Assembly (NCBI GenBank): GCA_964057225.1
Contig: OZ059897.1
Location: 20,584,001 to 20,648,000, forward strand
DNA: 64,000 nucleotides
Source: Auanema rhodensis
Taxonomy: Eukaryota > Nematoda > Chromadorea > Rhabditida > Rhabditidae
Direction: 5' to 3'
Below are positions 10,001 to 23,867 of the stretch, one piece after another. Position 1 is the first letter of the stretch, and the number at the start of each line of letters is the position of its first letter. The notes beneath the pieces are model-generated. The model did no database searches, had not been told where the DNA came from, and saw nothing but the letters and a program-made list of their open reading frames with translations. Position numbers and translations under genes: made by a program.

Positions 10001-11934
10001 GGTACATTTTTAAGCTAGCGCAAATCTGATAACACAGATCGACGCAGCTTAAAAATCCGCATCGAATGCACTATACTACATGGAAGAACGCTCAATACAA
10101 AAATTAGTTATGATCGTTTGGAAAATGATGCATTAGTGTATGTTGAGTTTCCATGTACACTCAACATTGCTTCCAAAAACATTTTGACAAAAATTTTTTC
10201 GAAAAATTTCAAAATAATTTAGCGAAAAGTAGATGTTTTTAGATTCCTTTTTTCAAGGCAAAGACGATGGACAATGTTATTTAAGGAAAAAATTAATTCT
10301 TCAGGGTGAAAATCGAGGATATAAGTGTGAACTTATATCAGTTGATATCTCGGTGCATTTTTAAGCTAGCGCAAATCTGATAACACAGATCGACGCAGCT
10401 TAAAAATCCGCATCGAATGCACTATACTACATAGAAGAACGCTTAATACAAAAATTAGTTATGATCGTTTGAAAAATGATGCATTAGTGTATGTTGAGTT
10501 TCCATGTACACTCAACATTGCTTCCAAAAACATTTTGACAAAAATTTTTTCGAAAAATTTCAAAATAATTTAGCAAAAAGTAGATGTTTTTAGATTCCTT
10601 TTTTCAAGGCAAAGACGATGGACAATGTTATTCAACGAAAAAATTATTTCTTCAGGGTGAAAATCGAGGATATAAGTGTGAACTTATATCAGTTGATATC
10701 TCGGTGCATTTTTAAGCTAGCGCAAATCTGATAACACAGATCGACGCAGCTTAAAAATCCGCATCGAATGCACTATACTACATTGAGAAACGCTCAATAC
10801 AAAAATTAGTTATGATCGTTTGAAAAATGATGCATTAGTGTATGTTGAGTTTCCATGTACACTCAACATTGCTTCCAAAAACATTTTGACAAAAATTTTT
10901 TCGAAAAATTTCAAAATAATTTAGCAAAAAGTAGATGTTTTTAGATTCCTTTTTTCAAGGCAAAGACGATGGACAATGTTATTTAACGAAAAAATTAATT
11001 CTTCAGGGTGAAAATCGAGGATATAAGTGTAAACTTATATCAGTTGATATCTCGGTACATTTTTAAGCTAGCGCAAATCTGATAACACAGATCGACGCAG
11101 CTTAAAAATCCGCATCGAATGCACTATACTACATGGAAGAACGCTTAATACAAAAATTAGTTATGATCGTTTGGAAAATGATGCATTAGTGTATGTTGAG
11201 TTTCCATGTACACTCAACATTGCTTCCAAAAACATTTTGACAAAAATTTTTTCGAAAAATTTCAAAATAATTTAGCAAAAAGTAGATGTTTTTAGATTCC
11301 TTTTTTCAAGGCAAAGACGATGGACAATGTTATTTAAGGAAAAAATTAATTCTTCAGGGTGAAAATCGAGGATATAAGTGTGAACTTATATCAGTTGATA
11401 TCTCGGTGCATTTTTAAGCTAGCGCAAATCTGATAACACAGATCGACGCAGCTTAAAAATCCGCATCGAATGCACTATACTACATAGAAGAACGCTTAAT
11501 ACAAAAATTAGTTATGATCGTTTGAAAAATGATGCATTAGTGTATATTGAGTTTCCATGTACACTCAACATTGCTTCCAAAAACATTTTGACAAAAATTT
11601 TTTCGAAAAATTTCAAAATAATTTAGCAAAAAGTAGATGTTTTTAGATTCCTTTTTTCAAGGCAAAGACGATGGACAATGTTATTCAACGAAAAAATTAA
11701 TTCTTCAGGGTGAAAATCGAGGATATAAGTGTGAACTTATATCAGTTGATATCTCGGTGCATTTTTAAGCTAGCGCAAATCTGATAACACAGATCGACGC
11801 AGCTTAAAAATCCGCATCGAATGCACTATACTACATTGAGAAACGCTCAATACAAAAATTAGTTATGATCGTTTGAAAAATGATGCATTAGTGTATGTTG
11901 AGTTTCCATGTACACTCAACATTGCTTCCAAAAA
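7021..11934 (+). repeat. Adjacent 7-monomer duplication I (2 x 2457 bp)
   Basis: Monomers 21-27 (7021-9477) match monomers 28-34 (9478-11934) in order. Both runs read: G249 with A320; A176 with CGCTCAAT and G293; TTTAAGG with TACATAGAAG; TATTTCTTC with CGCTCAAT; A150 with A176 and G293; TTTAAGG with TACATAGAAG; then CGCTCAAT. Differences are few: TTTAAGG against TTTAACG in the first monomer, AGCGAAAAG near 10223, and TATATTGAG near 11546. The offset is exactly 7 x 351. This looks like one tandem duplication followed by a few mutations. Confidence 0.82.
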
Positions 11935-14040
11935 CATTTTGACAAAAATTTTTTCGAAAAATTTCAAAATAATTTAGCAAAAAGTAGATGTTTTTAGATT
12001 CCTTTTTTCAAGGCAAAGACGATGGACAATGTTATTTAACGAAAAAATTAATTCTTCAGGGTGAAAATCGAGGATATAAGTGTAAACTTATATCAGTTGA
12101 TATCTCGGTGCATTTTTAAGCTAGCGCAAATCTGATAACACAGATCGACGCAGCTTAAAAATCCGCATCGAATGCACTATACTACATTGAGAAACGCTTA
12201 ATACAAAAATTAGTTATGATCGTTTGAAAAATGATGCATTAGTGTATGTTGAGTTTCCATGTACACTCAACATTGCTTCCAAAAACATTTTGACAAAAAT
12301 TTTTTCGGAAAATTTCAAAATAATTTAGCAAAAAGTAGATGTTTTTAGATTCCTTATTTCAAGGCAAAGACGATGGACAATGTTATTCAACGAAAAAATT
12401 AATTCTTTAGGGTGAAAATCGAGGATATAAGTGTAAACTTATATCAGTTGATATCTCGGTGCATTTTTAATCTAGCGCAAATCTGATAACACAGATCGAC
12501 GCAGCTTAAAAATCCGCATCGAATGCATTATACTACATGGAAGAACGCTTAATACAAAAATTAGTTATGATCGTTTGAAAAATGATGCATTAGTGTATAT
12601 TGAGTTTCCATGTACACTCAACATTGCTTCCAAAAACATTTTGACAAAAATTTTTTCGAAAAATTTCAAAATAATTTAGCAAAAAGTAGATGTTTTTAGA
12701 TTCCTTTTTTCAAGGCAAAGACGATGGACAATGTTATTCAACGAAAAAATTAATTCTTCAGGGTGAAAATCGAGGATATAAGTGTGAACTTATATCAGTT
12801 GATATCTCGGTGCATTTTTAAGCTAGCGCAAATCTGATAACACAGATCGACGCAGCTTAAAAATCCGCATCGAATGCACTATACTACATAGAAGAACGCT
12901 TAATACAAAAATTAGTTATGATCGTTTGAAAAATGATGCATTAGTGTATATTGAGTTTCCATGTACACTCAACATTGCTTCCAAAAACATTTTGACAAAA
13001 ATTTTTTCGAAAAATTTCAAAATAATTTAGCAAAAAGTAGATGTTTTTAGATTCCTTTTTTCAAGGCAAAGACGATGGACAATGTTATTCAACGAAAAAA
13101 TTAATTCTTCAGGGTGAAAATCGAGGATATAAGTGTGAACTTATATCAGTTGATATCTCGGTGCATTTTTAAGCTAGCGCAAATCTGATAACACAGATCG
13201 ACGCAGCTTAAAAATCCGCATCGAATGCACTATACTACATTGAGAAACGCTCAATACAAAAATTAGTTATGATCGTTTGAAAAATGATGCATTAGTGTAT
13301 GTTGAGTTTCCATGTACACTCAACATTGCTTCCAAAAACATTTTGACAAAAATTTTTTCGAAAAATTTCAAAATAATTTAGCAAAAAGTAGATGTTTTTA
13401 GATTCCTTTTTTCAAGGCAAAGACGATGGACAATGTTATTTAACGAAAAAATTAATTCTTCAGGGTGAAAATCGAGGATATAAGTGTAAACTTATATCAG
13501 TTGATATCTCGGTGCATTTTTAAGCTAGCGCAAATCTGATAACACAGATCGACGCAGCTTAAAAATCCGCATCGAATGCACTATACTACATTGAGAAACG
13601 CTTAATACAAAAATTAGTTATGATCGTTTGAAAAATGATGCATTAGTGTATGTTGAGTTTCCATGTACACTCAACATTGCTTCCAAAAACATTTTGACAA
13701 AAATTTTTTCGGAAAATTTCAAAATAATTTAGCAAAAAGTAGATGTTTTTAGATTCCTTATTTCAAGGCAAAGACGATGGACAATGTTATTCAACGAAAA
13801 AATTAATTCTTTAGGGTGAAAATCGAGGATATAAGTGTAAACTTATATCAGTTGATATCTCGGTGCATTTTTAATCTAGCGCAAATCTGATAACACAGAT
13901 CGACGCAGCTTAAAAATCCGCATCGAATGCATTATACTACATGGAAGAACGCTTAATACAAAAATTAGTTATGATCGTTTGAAAAATGATGCATTAGTGT
14001 ATGTTGAGATTCCATGTACACTCAACATTGCTTCCAAAAA
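11233..14040 (+). repeat. 4-monomer duplication (2 x 1404 bp)
   Basis: Monomers 33-36 (11233-12636) match monomers 37-40 (12637-14040). Shared markers are the rare TGTATATTGAG in the first monomer of each run, CGCTCAAT in the second, and CGGAAAATTT with TTATTTC, TTTAGGG and TAATCTAGC in the fourth. TAATCTAGC (G186T) occurs only in these two copies and destroys the GCTAGC site. The first run ends with TATATTGAG where the second ends with GAGATTCC, so the junction monomer is probably recombinant. The first run overlaps the preceding 7-monomer unit, so this event came later. Confidence 0.78.
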
Positions 14041-15443
14041 CATTTTGACAAAAATTTTTTCGAAAAATTTCAAAATAATTTAGCAAAAATAAGATGTTTT
14101 TAGATTCCTTTTTTCAAGGCAAAGACGATGGACAATGTTATTCAACGAAAAAATTAATTCTTCAGGGTGAAAATCGAGGATATAAGTGTGAACTTATATC
14201 AGTTGATATCTCGGTACATTTTTAAGCTAGCGCAAATCTGATAACACAGATCGACGCAGCTTAAAAATCCGCATCGAATGCATTATACTACATGGAAGAA
14301 CGCTTAATACAAAAATTAGTTATGATCGTTTGAAAAATGATGCATTAGTGTATGTTGAGATTCCATGTACACTCAACATTGCTTCCAAAAACATTTTGAC
14401 AAAAATTTTTTCGAAAAATTTCAAAATAATTTAGCAAAAAGTAGATGTTTTTAGATTCCTTTTTCAAGGCAAAGACGATGGACAATGTTATTCAACGAAA
14501 AAATTAATTCTTCAGGGTGAAAATCGAGGATATAAGTGTGAACTTATATCAGTTGATATCTCGGTACATTTTTAAGCTAGCGCAAATCTGATAACACAGA
14601 TCGACGCAGCTTAAAAATCCGCATCGAATGCATTATACTACATGGAAGAACGCTTAATACAAAAATTAGTTATGATCGTTTGGAAAATGATGCATTAGTG
14701 TATGTTGAGATTCCATGTACACTCAACATTGCTTCCAAAAACATTTTGACAAAAATTTTTTCGAAAAATTTCAAAATAATTTAGCAAAAAGTAGATGTTT
14801 TTAGATTCCTTTTTTCAAGGCAAAGACGATGGACAATGTTATTTAACGAAAAAATTAATTCTTCAGGGTGAAAATCGAGGATATAAGTGTGAACTTATAT
14901 CCGTTGATATCTCGGTGCATTTTTAAGCTAGCGCAAATCTGATAACACAGATCGACGCAGCTTAAAAATCCGCATCGAATGCACTATACTACATTGAGAA
15001 ACGCTTAATACAAAAATTAGTTATGATCGTTTGAAAAATGATGCATTAGTGTATGTTGAGTTTCCATGTACACTCAACATTGCTTCCAAAAACATTTTGA
15101 CAAAAATTTTTTCGAAAAATTTCAAAATAATTTAGCAAAAAGTAGATGTTTTTAGATTCCTTTTTTCAAGGCAAAGACGATGGACAATGTTATTTAACGA
15201 AAAAATTAATTCTTCAGGGTGAAAATCGAGGATATAAGTGTGAACTTATATCAGTTGATATCTCGGTGCATTTTTAAGCTAGCGCAAATCTGATAACACA
15301 GATCGACGCAGCTTAAAAATCCGCATCGAATGCACTATACTACATTGAAAAACGCTTAATACAAAAATTAGTTATGATCGTTTGAAAAATGATGCATTAG
15401 TGTATGTTGAGTTTCCATGTACACTCAACATTGCTTCCAAAAA
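13690..15443 (+). repeat. 5-monomer block, first of three occurrences
   Basis: The ordered subtypes are: CGGAAAATTT with TTATTTC; A176 with TGCATTATAC and A320; the same with the T-run deletion and G293; ATCCGTTG; then CATTGAAAAACG. The same order recurs at 32642-34395 and 35098-36851, about 19 and 21 kb away. The first member here differs in having TAATCTAGC, and the second in having AAAATAAGATG near 14088. Shared order including a shared deletion means common descent of the whole block. Confidence 0.82.
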
Positions 15444-18400
15444 CATTTTGACAAAAATTTTTTCGAAAAATTTCAAAATAATTTAGCAAAAAGTAGATGT
15501 TTTTAGATTCCTTTTTTCAAGGCAAAGACGATGGACAATGTTATTCAACGAAAAAATTAATTCTTCAGGGTGAAAATCGAGGATATAAGTGTGAACTTAT
15601 ATCAGTTGATATCTCGGTACATTTTTAAGCTAGCGCAAATCTGATAACACAGATCGACGCAGCTTAAAAATCTGCATCGAATGCACTATACTACATGGAA
15701 GAATGCTTAATACAAAAATTAGTTATGATCGTTTGGAAAATGATGCATTAGTGTATGTTGAGTTTCCATGTACACTCAACATTGCTTCCAAAAACATTTT
15801 GACAAAAATTTTTTCGAAAAATTTCAAAATAATTTAGCAAAAAGTAGATGTTTTTAGATTCCTTTTTTCAAGGCAAAGACGATGGACAATGTTATTCAAC
15901 GAAAAAATTATTTCTTCAGGGTGAAAATCGAGGATATAAGTGTAAACTTATATCAGTTGATATCTTGGTGCATTTCTAAGCTAGCGCAAATCTGATAACA
16001 CAGATCGACGCAGCTTAAAAATCCGCATCGAATGCACTATACTACATTGAGAAACGCTTAATACAAAAATTAGTTATGATCGTTTGAAAAATGATGCATT
16101 AGTGTATGTTGAGTTTCCATGTACACTCAACATTGCTTCCAAAAACATTTTGACAAAAATTTTTTCGAAAAATTTCAAAATAATTTAGCAAAAAGTAGAT
16201 GTTTTTAGATTCCTTTTTTCAAGGCAAAGACGATGGACAATGTTATTTAACGAAAAAATTAATTCTTTAGGGTGAAAATCGAGGATATAAGTGTAAACTT
16301 ATATCAGTTGATATCTCGGTGCATTTTTAAGCTAGCGCAAATCTGATAACACAGATCGACGCAGCTTAAAAATCCGCATCGAATGCACTATACGACATTG
16401 AGAAACGCTTAATACAAAAATTAGTTATGATCGTTTGAAAAATGATGCATTAGTGTATGTTGAGTTTCCATGTACACTCAACATTGCTTCCAAAAACATT
16501 TTGACAAAAATTTTTTCGAAAAATTTCAAAATAATTTAGCAAAAAGTAGATGTTTTTAGATTCCTTTTTTCAAGGCAAAGACGATGGACAATGTTATTCA
16601 ACGAAAAAATTAATTCTTCAGGGTGAAAATCGAGGATATAAGTGTGAACTTATATCAGTTGATATCTCGGTACATTTTTAAGCTAGCGCAAATCTGATAA
16701 CACAGATCGACGCAGCTTAAAAATCCGCATCGAATGCACTATACTACATGGAAGAACGCTTAATACAAAAATTAGTTATGATCGTTTGGAAAATGATGCA
16801 TTAGTGTATGTTGAGTTTCCATGTACACTCAACATTGCTTCCAAAAACATTTTGACAAAAATTTTTTCGAAAAATTTCAAAATAATTTAGCAAAAAGTAG
16901 ATGTTTTTAGATCCCTTTTTTCAAGGCAAAGACGATGGACAATGTTATTTAACGAAAAAATTAATTCTTCAGGGTGAAAATCGAGGATATAAGTGTAAAC
17001 TTATATCAGTTGATATCTTGGTGCATTTTTAAGCTAGCGCAAATCTGATAATACAGATCGACGCAGCTTAAAAATCCGCATCGAATGCACTATACGACAC
17101 TGAGAAACGCTTAATACAAAAATTAGTTATGATCGTTTGAAAAATGATGCATTAGTGTATGTTGAGTTTCCATGTACACTCAACATTGCTTCCAAAAACA
17201 TTTTGACAAAAATTTTTTCGAAAAATTTCAAAATAATTTAGCAAAAAGTAGATGTTTTTAGATTCCTTTTTTCAAGGCAAAGACGATGGACAATGTTATT
17301 CAACGAAAAAATTAATTCTTCAGGGTGAAAATCGAGGATATAAGTGTGAACTTATATCAGTTGATATCTCGGTACATTTTTAAGCTAGCGCAAATCTGAT
17401 AACACAGATCGACGCAGCTTAAAAATCCGCATCGAATGCACTATACTACATGGAAGAACGCTTAATACAAAAATTAGTTATGATCGTTTGGAAAATGATG
17501 CATTAGTGTATGTTGAGTTTCCATGTACACTCAACATTGCTTCCAAAAACATTTTGACAAAAATTTTTTCGAAAAATTTCAAAATAATTTAGCAAAAAGT
17601 AGATGTTTTTAGATTCCTTTTTTCAAGGCAAAGACGATGGACAATGTTATTCAACGAAAAAATTAATTCTTCAGGGTGAAAATCGAGGATATAAGTGTGA
17701 ACTTATATCAGTTGATATCTCGGTGCATTTTTAAGCTAGCGCAAATCTGATAACACAGATCGACGCAGCTTAAAAATCCGCATCGAATGCACTATACTAC
17801 ATTGAAAAACGCTTAATACAAAAATTAGTTATGATCGTTTGAAAAATGATGCATTAGTGTATGTTGAGTTTCCATGTACACTCAACATTGCTTCCAAAAA
17901 CATTTTGACAAAAATTTTTTCGAAAAATTTCAAAATAATTTAGCAAAAAGTAGATGTTTTTAGATTCCTTTTTTCAAGGCAAAGACGATGGACAATGTTA
18001 TTCAACGAAAAAATTAATTCTTCAGGGTGAAAATCGAGGATATAAGTGTGAACTTATATCAGTTGATATCTCGGTACATTTTTAAGCTAGCGCAAATCTG
18101 ATAACACAGATCGACGCAGCTTAAAAATCTGCATCGAATGCACTATACTACATGGAAGAATGCTTAATACAAAAATTAGTTATGATCGTTTGGAAAATGA
18201 TGCATTAGTGTATGTTGAGTTTCCATGTACACTCAACATTGCTTCCAAAAACATTTTGACAAAAATTTTTTCGAAAAATTTCAAAATAATTTAGCAAAAA
18301 GTAGATGTTTTTAGATTCCTTTTTTCAAGGCAAAGACGATGGACAATGTTATTCAACGAAAAAATTATTTCTTCAGGGTGAAAATCGAGGATATAAGTGT

Positions 18401-20006
18401 AAACTTATATCAGTTGATATCTTGGTGCATTTCTAAGCTAGCGCAAATCTGATAACACAGATCGACGCAGCTTAAAAATCCGCATCGAATGCACTATACT
18501 ACATTGAGAAACGCTTAATACAAAAATTAGTTATGATCGTTTGAAAAATGATGCATTAGTGTATGTTGAGTTTCCATGTACACTCAACATTGCTTCCAAA
18601 AACATTTTGACAAAAATTTTTTCGAAAAATTTCAAAATAATTTAGCAAAAAGTAGATGTTTTTAGATTCCTTTTTTCAAGGCAAAGACGATGGACAATGT
18701 TATTTAACGAAAAAATTAATTCTTTAGGGTGAAAATCGAGGATATAAGTGTAAACTTATATCAGTTGATATCTCGGTGCATTTTTAAGCTAGCGCAAATC
18801 TGATAACACAGATCGACGCAGCTTAAAAATCCGCATCGAATGCACTATACGACATTGAGAAACGCTTAATACAAAAATTAGTTATGATCGTTTGAAAAAT
18901 GATGCATTAGTGTATGTTGAGTTTCCATGTACACTCAACATTGCTTCCAAAAACATTTTGACAAAAATTTTTTCGAAAAATTTCAAAATAATTTAGCAAA
19001 AAGTAGATGTTTTTAGATTCCTTTTTTCAAGGCAAAGACGATGGACAATGTTATTCAACGAAAAAATTAATTCTTCAGGGTGAAAATCGAGGATATAAGT
19101 GTGAACTTATATCAGTTGATATCTCGGTACATTTTTAAGCTAGCGCAAATCTGATAACACAGATCGACGCAGCTTAAAAATCCGCATCGAATGCACTATA
19201 CTACATGGAAGAACGCTTAATACAAAAATTAGTTATGATCGTTTGGAAAATGATGCATTAGTGTATGTTGAGTTTCCATGTACACTCAACATTGCTTCCA
19301 AAAACATTTTGACAAAAATTTTTTCGAAAAATTTCAAAATAATTTAGCAAAAAGTAGATGTTTTTAGATCCCTTTTTTCAAGGCAAAGACGATGGACAAT
19401 GTTATTTAACGAAAAAATTAATTCTTCAGGGTGAAAATCGAGGATATAAGTGTAAACTTATATCAGTTGATATCTTGGTGCATTTTTAAGCTAGCGCAAA
19501 TCTGATAATACAGATCGACGCAGCTTAAAAATCCGCATCGAATGCACTATACGACACTGAGAAACGCTTAATACAAAAATTAGTTATGATCGTTTGAAAA
19601 ATGATGCATTAGTGTATGTTGAGTTTCCATGTACACTCAACATTGCTTCCAAAAACATTTTGACAAAAATTTTTTCGAAAAATTTCAAAATAATTTAGCA
19701 AAAAGTAGATGTTTTTAGATTCCTTTTTTCAAGGCAAAGACGATGGACAATGTTATTCAACGAAAAAATTAATTCTTCAGGGTGAAAATCGAGGATATAA
19801 GTGTGAACTTATATCAGTTGATATCTCGGTACATTTTTAAGCTAGCGCAAATCTGATAACACAGATCGACGCAGCTTAAAAATCCGCATCGAATGCACTA
19901 TACTACATGGAAGAACGCTTAATACAAAAATTAGTTATGATCGTTTGGAAAATGATGCATTAGTGTATGTTGAGTTTCCATGTACACTCAACATTGCTTC
20001 CAAAAA
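15093..20006 (+). repeat. Adjacent 7-monomer duplication II (2 x 2457 bp)
   Basis: Monomers 44-50 (15093-17549) match 51-57 (17550-20006). The shared order is: CATTGAAAAACG; ATCTGCATCG with GAATGCTT; TATTTCTTC with CTTGGTGCA and CATTTCTAAG; TTTAGGG with G249; A176 with G293; GATCCC with CTTGGTGCA, ATAATACAG and CGACACTGAG; then A176 with G293. CGACACTGAG and GATCCC are seen only in these two copies. The first members differ at monomer position 103 (TTTAACG against TTCAACG), so the true breakpoint lies inside that monomer. Confidence 0.85.
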
Positions 20007-21410
20007 CATTTTGACAAAAATTTTTTCGAAAAATTTCAAAATAATTTAGCAAAAAGTAGATGTTTTTAGATTCCTTTTTTCATGGTAAAGACGATGGACA
20101 ATGTTATTCAACGAAAAAATTATTTCTTCAGGGTGAAAATCGAGGATATAAGTGTGAACTTATATCAGTTGATATCTCGGTGCATTTTTAAGCTAGCGCA
20201 AATCTGATAACACAGATCGACGCAGCTTAAAAATCCGCATCGAATGCACTATACTACATTGAGAAACGCTTAATACAAAAATTAGTTATGATCGTTTGAA
20301 AAATGATGCATTAGTGTATGTTGAGTTTCCATGTACACTCAACATTGCTTCCAAAAACATTTTGACAAAAATTTTTTCGAAAAATTTCAAAATAATTTAG
20401 CAAAAAGTAGATGTTTTTAGATTCCTTTTTTCAAGGCAAAGACGATGGACAATGTTATTCAACGAAAAAATTATTTCTTCAGGGTGAAAATCGAGGATAT
20501 AAGTGTAAACTTATATCAGTTGATATCTTGGTGCATTTTTAAGCTAGCGCAAATCTGATAACACAGATCGACGCAGCTTAAAAATCCGCATCGAATGCAC
20601 TATACTACATGGAAGAACGCTTAATACAAAAATTAGTTATGATCGTTTGGAAAATGATGCATTAGTGTATGTTGAGTTTCCATGTACACTCAACATTGCT
20701 TCCAAAAACATTTTGACAAAAATTTTTTCGAAAAATTTCAAAATAATTTAGCAAAAAGTAGATGTTTTTAGATTCCTTTTTTCATGGTAAAGACGATGGA
20801 CAATGTTATTCAACGAAAAAATTATTTCTTCAGGGTGAAAATCGAGGATATAAGTGTGAACTTATATCAGTTGATATCTCGGTGCATTTTTAAGCTAGCG
20901 CAAATCTGATAACACAGATCGACGCAGCTTAAAAATCCGCATCGAATGCACTATACTACATTGAGAAACGCTTAATACAAAAATTAGTTATGATCGTTTG
21001 AAAAATGATGCATTAGTGTATGTTGAGTTTCCATGTACACTCAACATTGCTTCCAAAAACATTTTGACAAAAATTTTTTCGAAAAATTTCAAAATAATTT
21101 AGCAAAAAGTAGATGTTTTTAGATTCCTTTTTTCAAGGCAAAGACGATGGACAATGTTATTCAACGAAAAAATTAATTCTTCAGGGTGAAAATCGAGGAT
21201 ATAAGTGTAAACTTATATCAGTTGATATCTTGGTGCATTTTTAAGCTAGCGCAAATCTGATAATACAGATCGACGCAGCTTAAAAATCCGCATCGAATGC
21301 ACTATACTACATTGAGAAACGCTTAATACAAAAATTAGTTATGATCGTTTGAAAAATGATGCATTAGTGTATGTTGAGTTTCCATGTACACTCAACATTG
21401 CTTCCAAAAA
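20007..21410 (+). repeat. Dimer duplication with CATGGTAAAG
   Basis: The copies at 20007 and 20709 share CATGGTAAAG, a form I saw nowhere else; a related CAAGGTAAAG subtype occurs from 40 kb on. Each is followed by a CTTGGTGCA monomer (20358 and 21060). The two followers differ: TATTTCTTC with TACATGGAAG in the first, ATAATACAG with TACATTGAG in the second. Only part of the dimer is therefore duplicated. Confidence 0.65.
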
Positions 21411-22112
21411 CATTTTGACAAAAATTTTTTCGAAAAATTTCAAAATAATTTAGCAAAAAGTAGATGTTTTTAGATTCCTTTTTTCAAGGCAAAGACGATG
21501 GACAATGTTATTCAACGAAAAAATTAATTCTTCAGGGTGAAAATCGAGGATATAAGTGTAAACTTATATCAGTTGATATCTCGGTACATTTTTAAGCTAG
21601 CGCAAATCTGATAACACAGATCGACGCAGCTTAAAAATCCGCATCGAATGCACTATACTACATTGAGAAACGCTTAATACAAAAATTAGTTATGATCGTT
21701 TGAAAAATGATGCATTAGTGTATGTTGAGTTTCCATGTACACTCAACATTGCTTCCAAAAACATTTTGACAAAAATTTTTTCGAAAAATTTCAAAATAAT
21801 TTAGCAAAAAGTAGATGTTTTTAGATTCCTTTTTTCAAGGCAAAGACGATGGACAATGTTATTCAACGAAAAAATTAATTCTTCAGGGTGAAAATCGAGG
21901 ATATAAGTGTGAACTTATATCAGTTGATATCTCGGTGCATTTTTAAGCTAGCGCAAATCTGATAATACAGATCGACGCAGCTTAAAAATCCGCATCGAAT
22001 GCACTATACTACATAGAAGAACGCTTAATACAAAAATTAGTTATGATCGTTTGAAAAATGATGCATTAGTGTATGTTGAGTTTCCATGTACACTCAACAG
22101 TGCTTCCAAAAA

Positions 22113-23867
22113 CATTTTGACAAAAATTTTTTCGAAAAATTTCAAAATAATTTAGCAAAAAGTAGATGTTTTTAGATTCCTTTTTTCAAGGCAAAGACGA
22201 TGGACAATGTTATTCAACGAAAAAATTATTTCTTCAGGGTGAAAATCGAGGATATAAGTGTGAACTTATATCAGTTGATATCTCGGTGCATTTTTAAGCT
22301 AGCGCAAATCTGATAACACAGATCGACGCAGCTTAAAAATCCGCATCGAATGCACTATACTACATTGAGAAACGCTCAATACAAAAATTAGTTATGATCG
22401 TTTGAAAAATGATGCATTAGTGTATGTTGAGTTTCCATGTACACTCAACATTGCTTCCAAAAACATTTTGACAAAAATTTTTTCGAAAAATTTCAAAATA
22501 ATTTAGCAAAAAGTAGATGTTTTTAGATTCCTTTTTTCAAGGCAAAGACGATGGACAATGTTATTTAACGAAAAAATTAATTCTTCAGGGTGAAAATCGA
22601 GGATATAAGTGTAAACTTATATCAGTTGATATCTCGGTACATTTTTAAGCTAGCGCAAATCTGATAACACAGATCGACGCAGCTTAAAAATCCGCATCGA
22701 ATGCACTATACTACATGGAAGAACGCTTAATACAAAAATTAGTTATGATCGTTTGGAAAATGATGCATTAGTGTATGTTGAGTTTCCATGTACACTCAAC
22801 ATTGCTTCCAAAAACATTTTGACAAAAATTTTTTCGAAAAATTTCAAAATAATTTAGCAAAAAGTAGATGTTTTTAGATTCCTTTTTTCAAGGCAAAGAC
22901 GATGGACAATGTTATTTAAGGAAAAAATTAATTCTTCAGGGTGAAAATCGAGGATATAAGTGTGAACTTATATCAGTTGATATCTCGGTGCATTTTTAAG
23001 CTAGCGCAAATCTGATAACACAGATCGACGCAGCTTAAAAATCCGCATCGAATGCACTATACTACATAGAAGAACGCTTAATACAAAAATTAGTTATGAT
23101 CGTTTGAAAAATGATGCATTAGTGTATGTTGAGTTTCCATGTACACTCAACATTGCTTCCAAAAACATTTTGACAAAAATTTTTTCGAAAAATTTCAAAA
23201 TAATTTAGCAAAAAGTAGATGTTTTTAGATTCTTTTTTTCAAGGCAAAGACGATGGACAATGTTATTCAACGAAAAAATTAATTCTTCAGGGTGAAAATC
23301 GAGGATATAAGTGTGAACTTATATCAGTTGATATCTCGGTGCATTTTTAAGCTAGCGCAAATCTGATAACACAGATCGACGCAGCTTAAAAATCCGCATC
23401 GAATGCACTATACTACATTGAGAAACGCTCAATACAAAAATTAGTTATGATCGTTTGAAAAATGATGCATTAGTGTATGTTGAGTTTCCATGTACACTCA
23501 ACATTGCTTCCAAAAACATTTTGACAAAAATTTTTTCGAAAAATTTCAAAATAATTTAGCAAAAAGTAGATGTTTTTAGATTCCTTTTTTCAAGGCAAAG
23601 ACGATGGACAATGTTATTTAACGAAAAAATTAATTCTTCAGGGTGAAAATCGAGGATATAAGTGTAAACTTATATCAGTTGATATCTCGGTGCATTTTTA
23701 AGCTAGCGCAAATCTGATAACACAGATCGACGCAGCTTAAAAATCCGCATCGAATGCACTATACTACATTGAGAAACGCTTAATACAAAAATTAGTTATG
23801 ATCGTTTGAAAAATGATGCATTAGTGTATGTTGAGTTTCCATGTACACTCAACATTGCTTCCAAAAA
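22113..23867 (+). repeat. 5-monomer block B, also at 10531 and 28079
   Basis: The order is TATTTCTTC with CGCTCAAT; A150 with A176 and G293; TTTAAGG with TACATAGAAG; CGCTCAAT; and TTTAACG with A150 and TACATTGAG. The same order occurs at 10531-12285 and 28079-29833. A private T near 23232 (TTCTTTTTTT) marks this copy. The copies are 11.6 and 6.0 kb apart, so the block has moved or been separated by later insertions of monomers. Confidence 0.78.
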
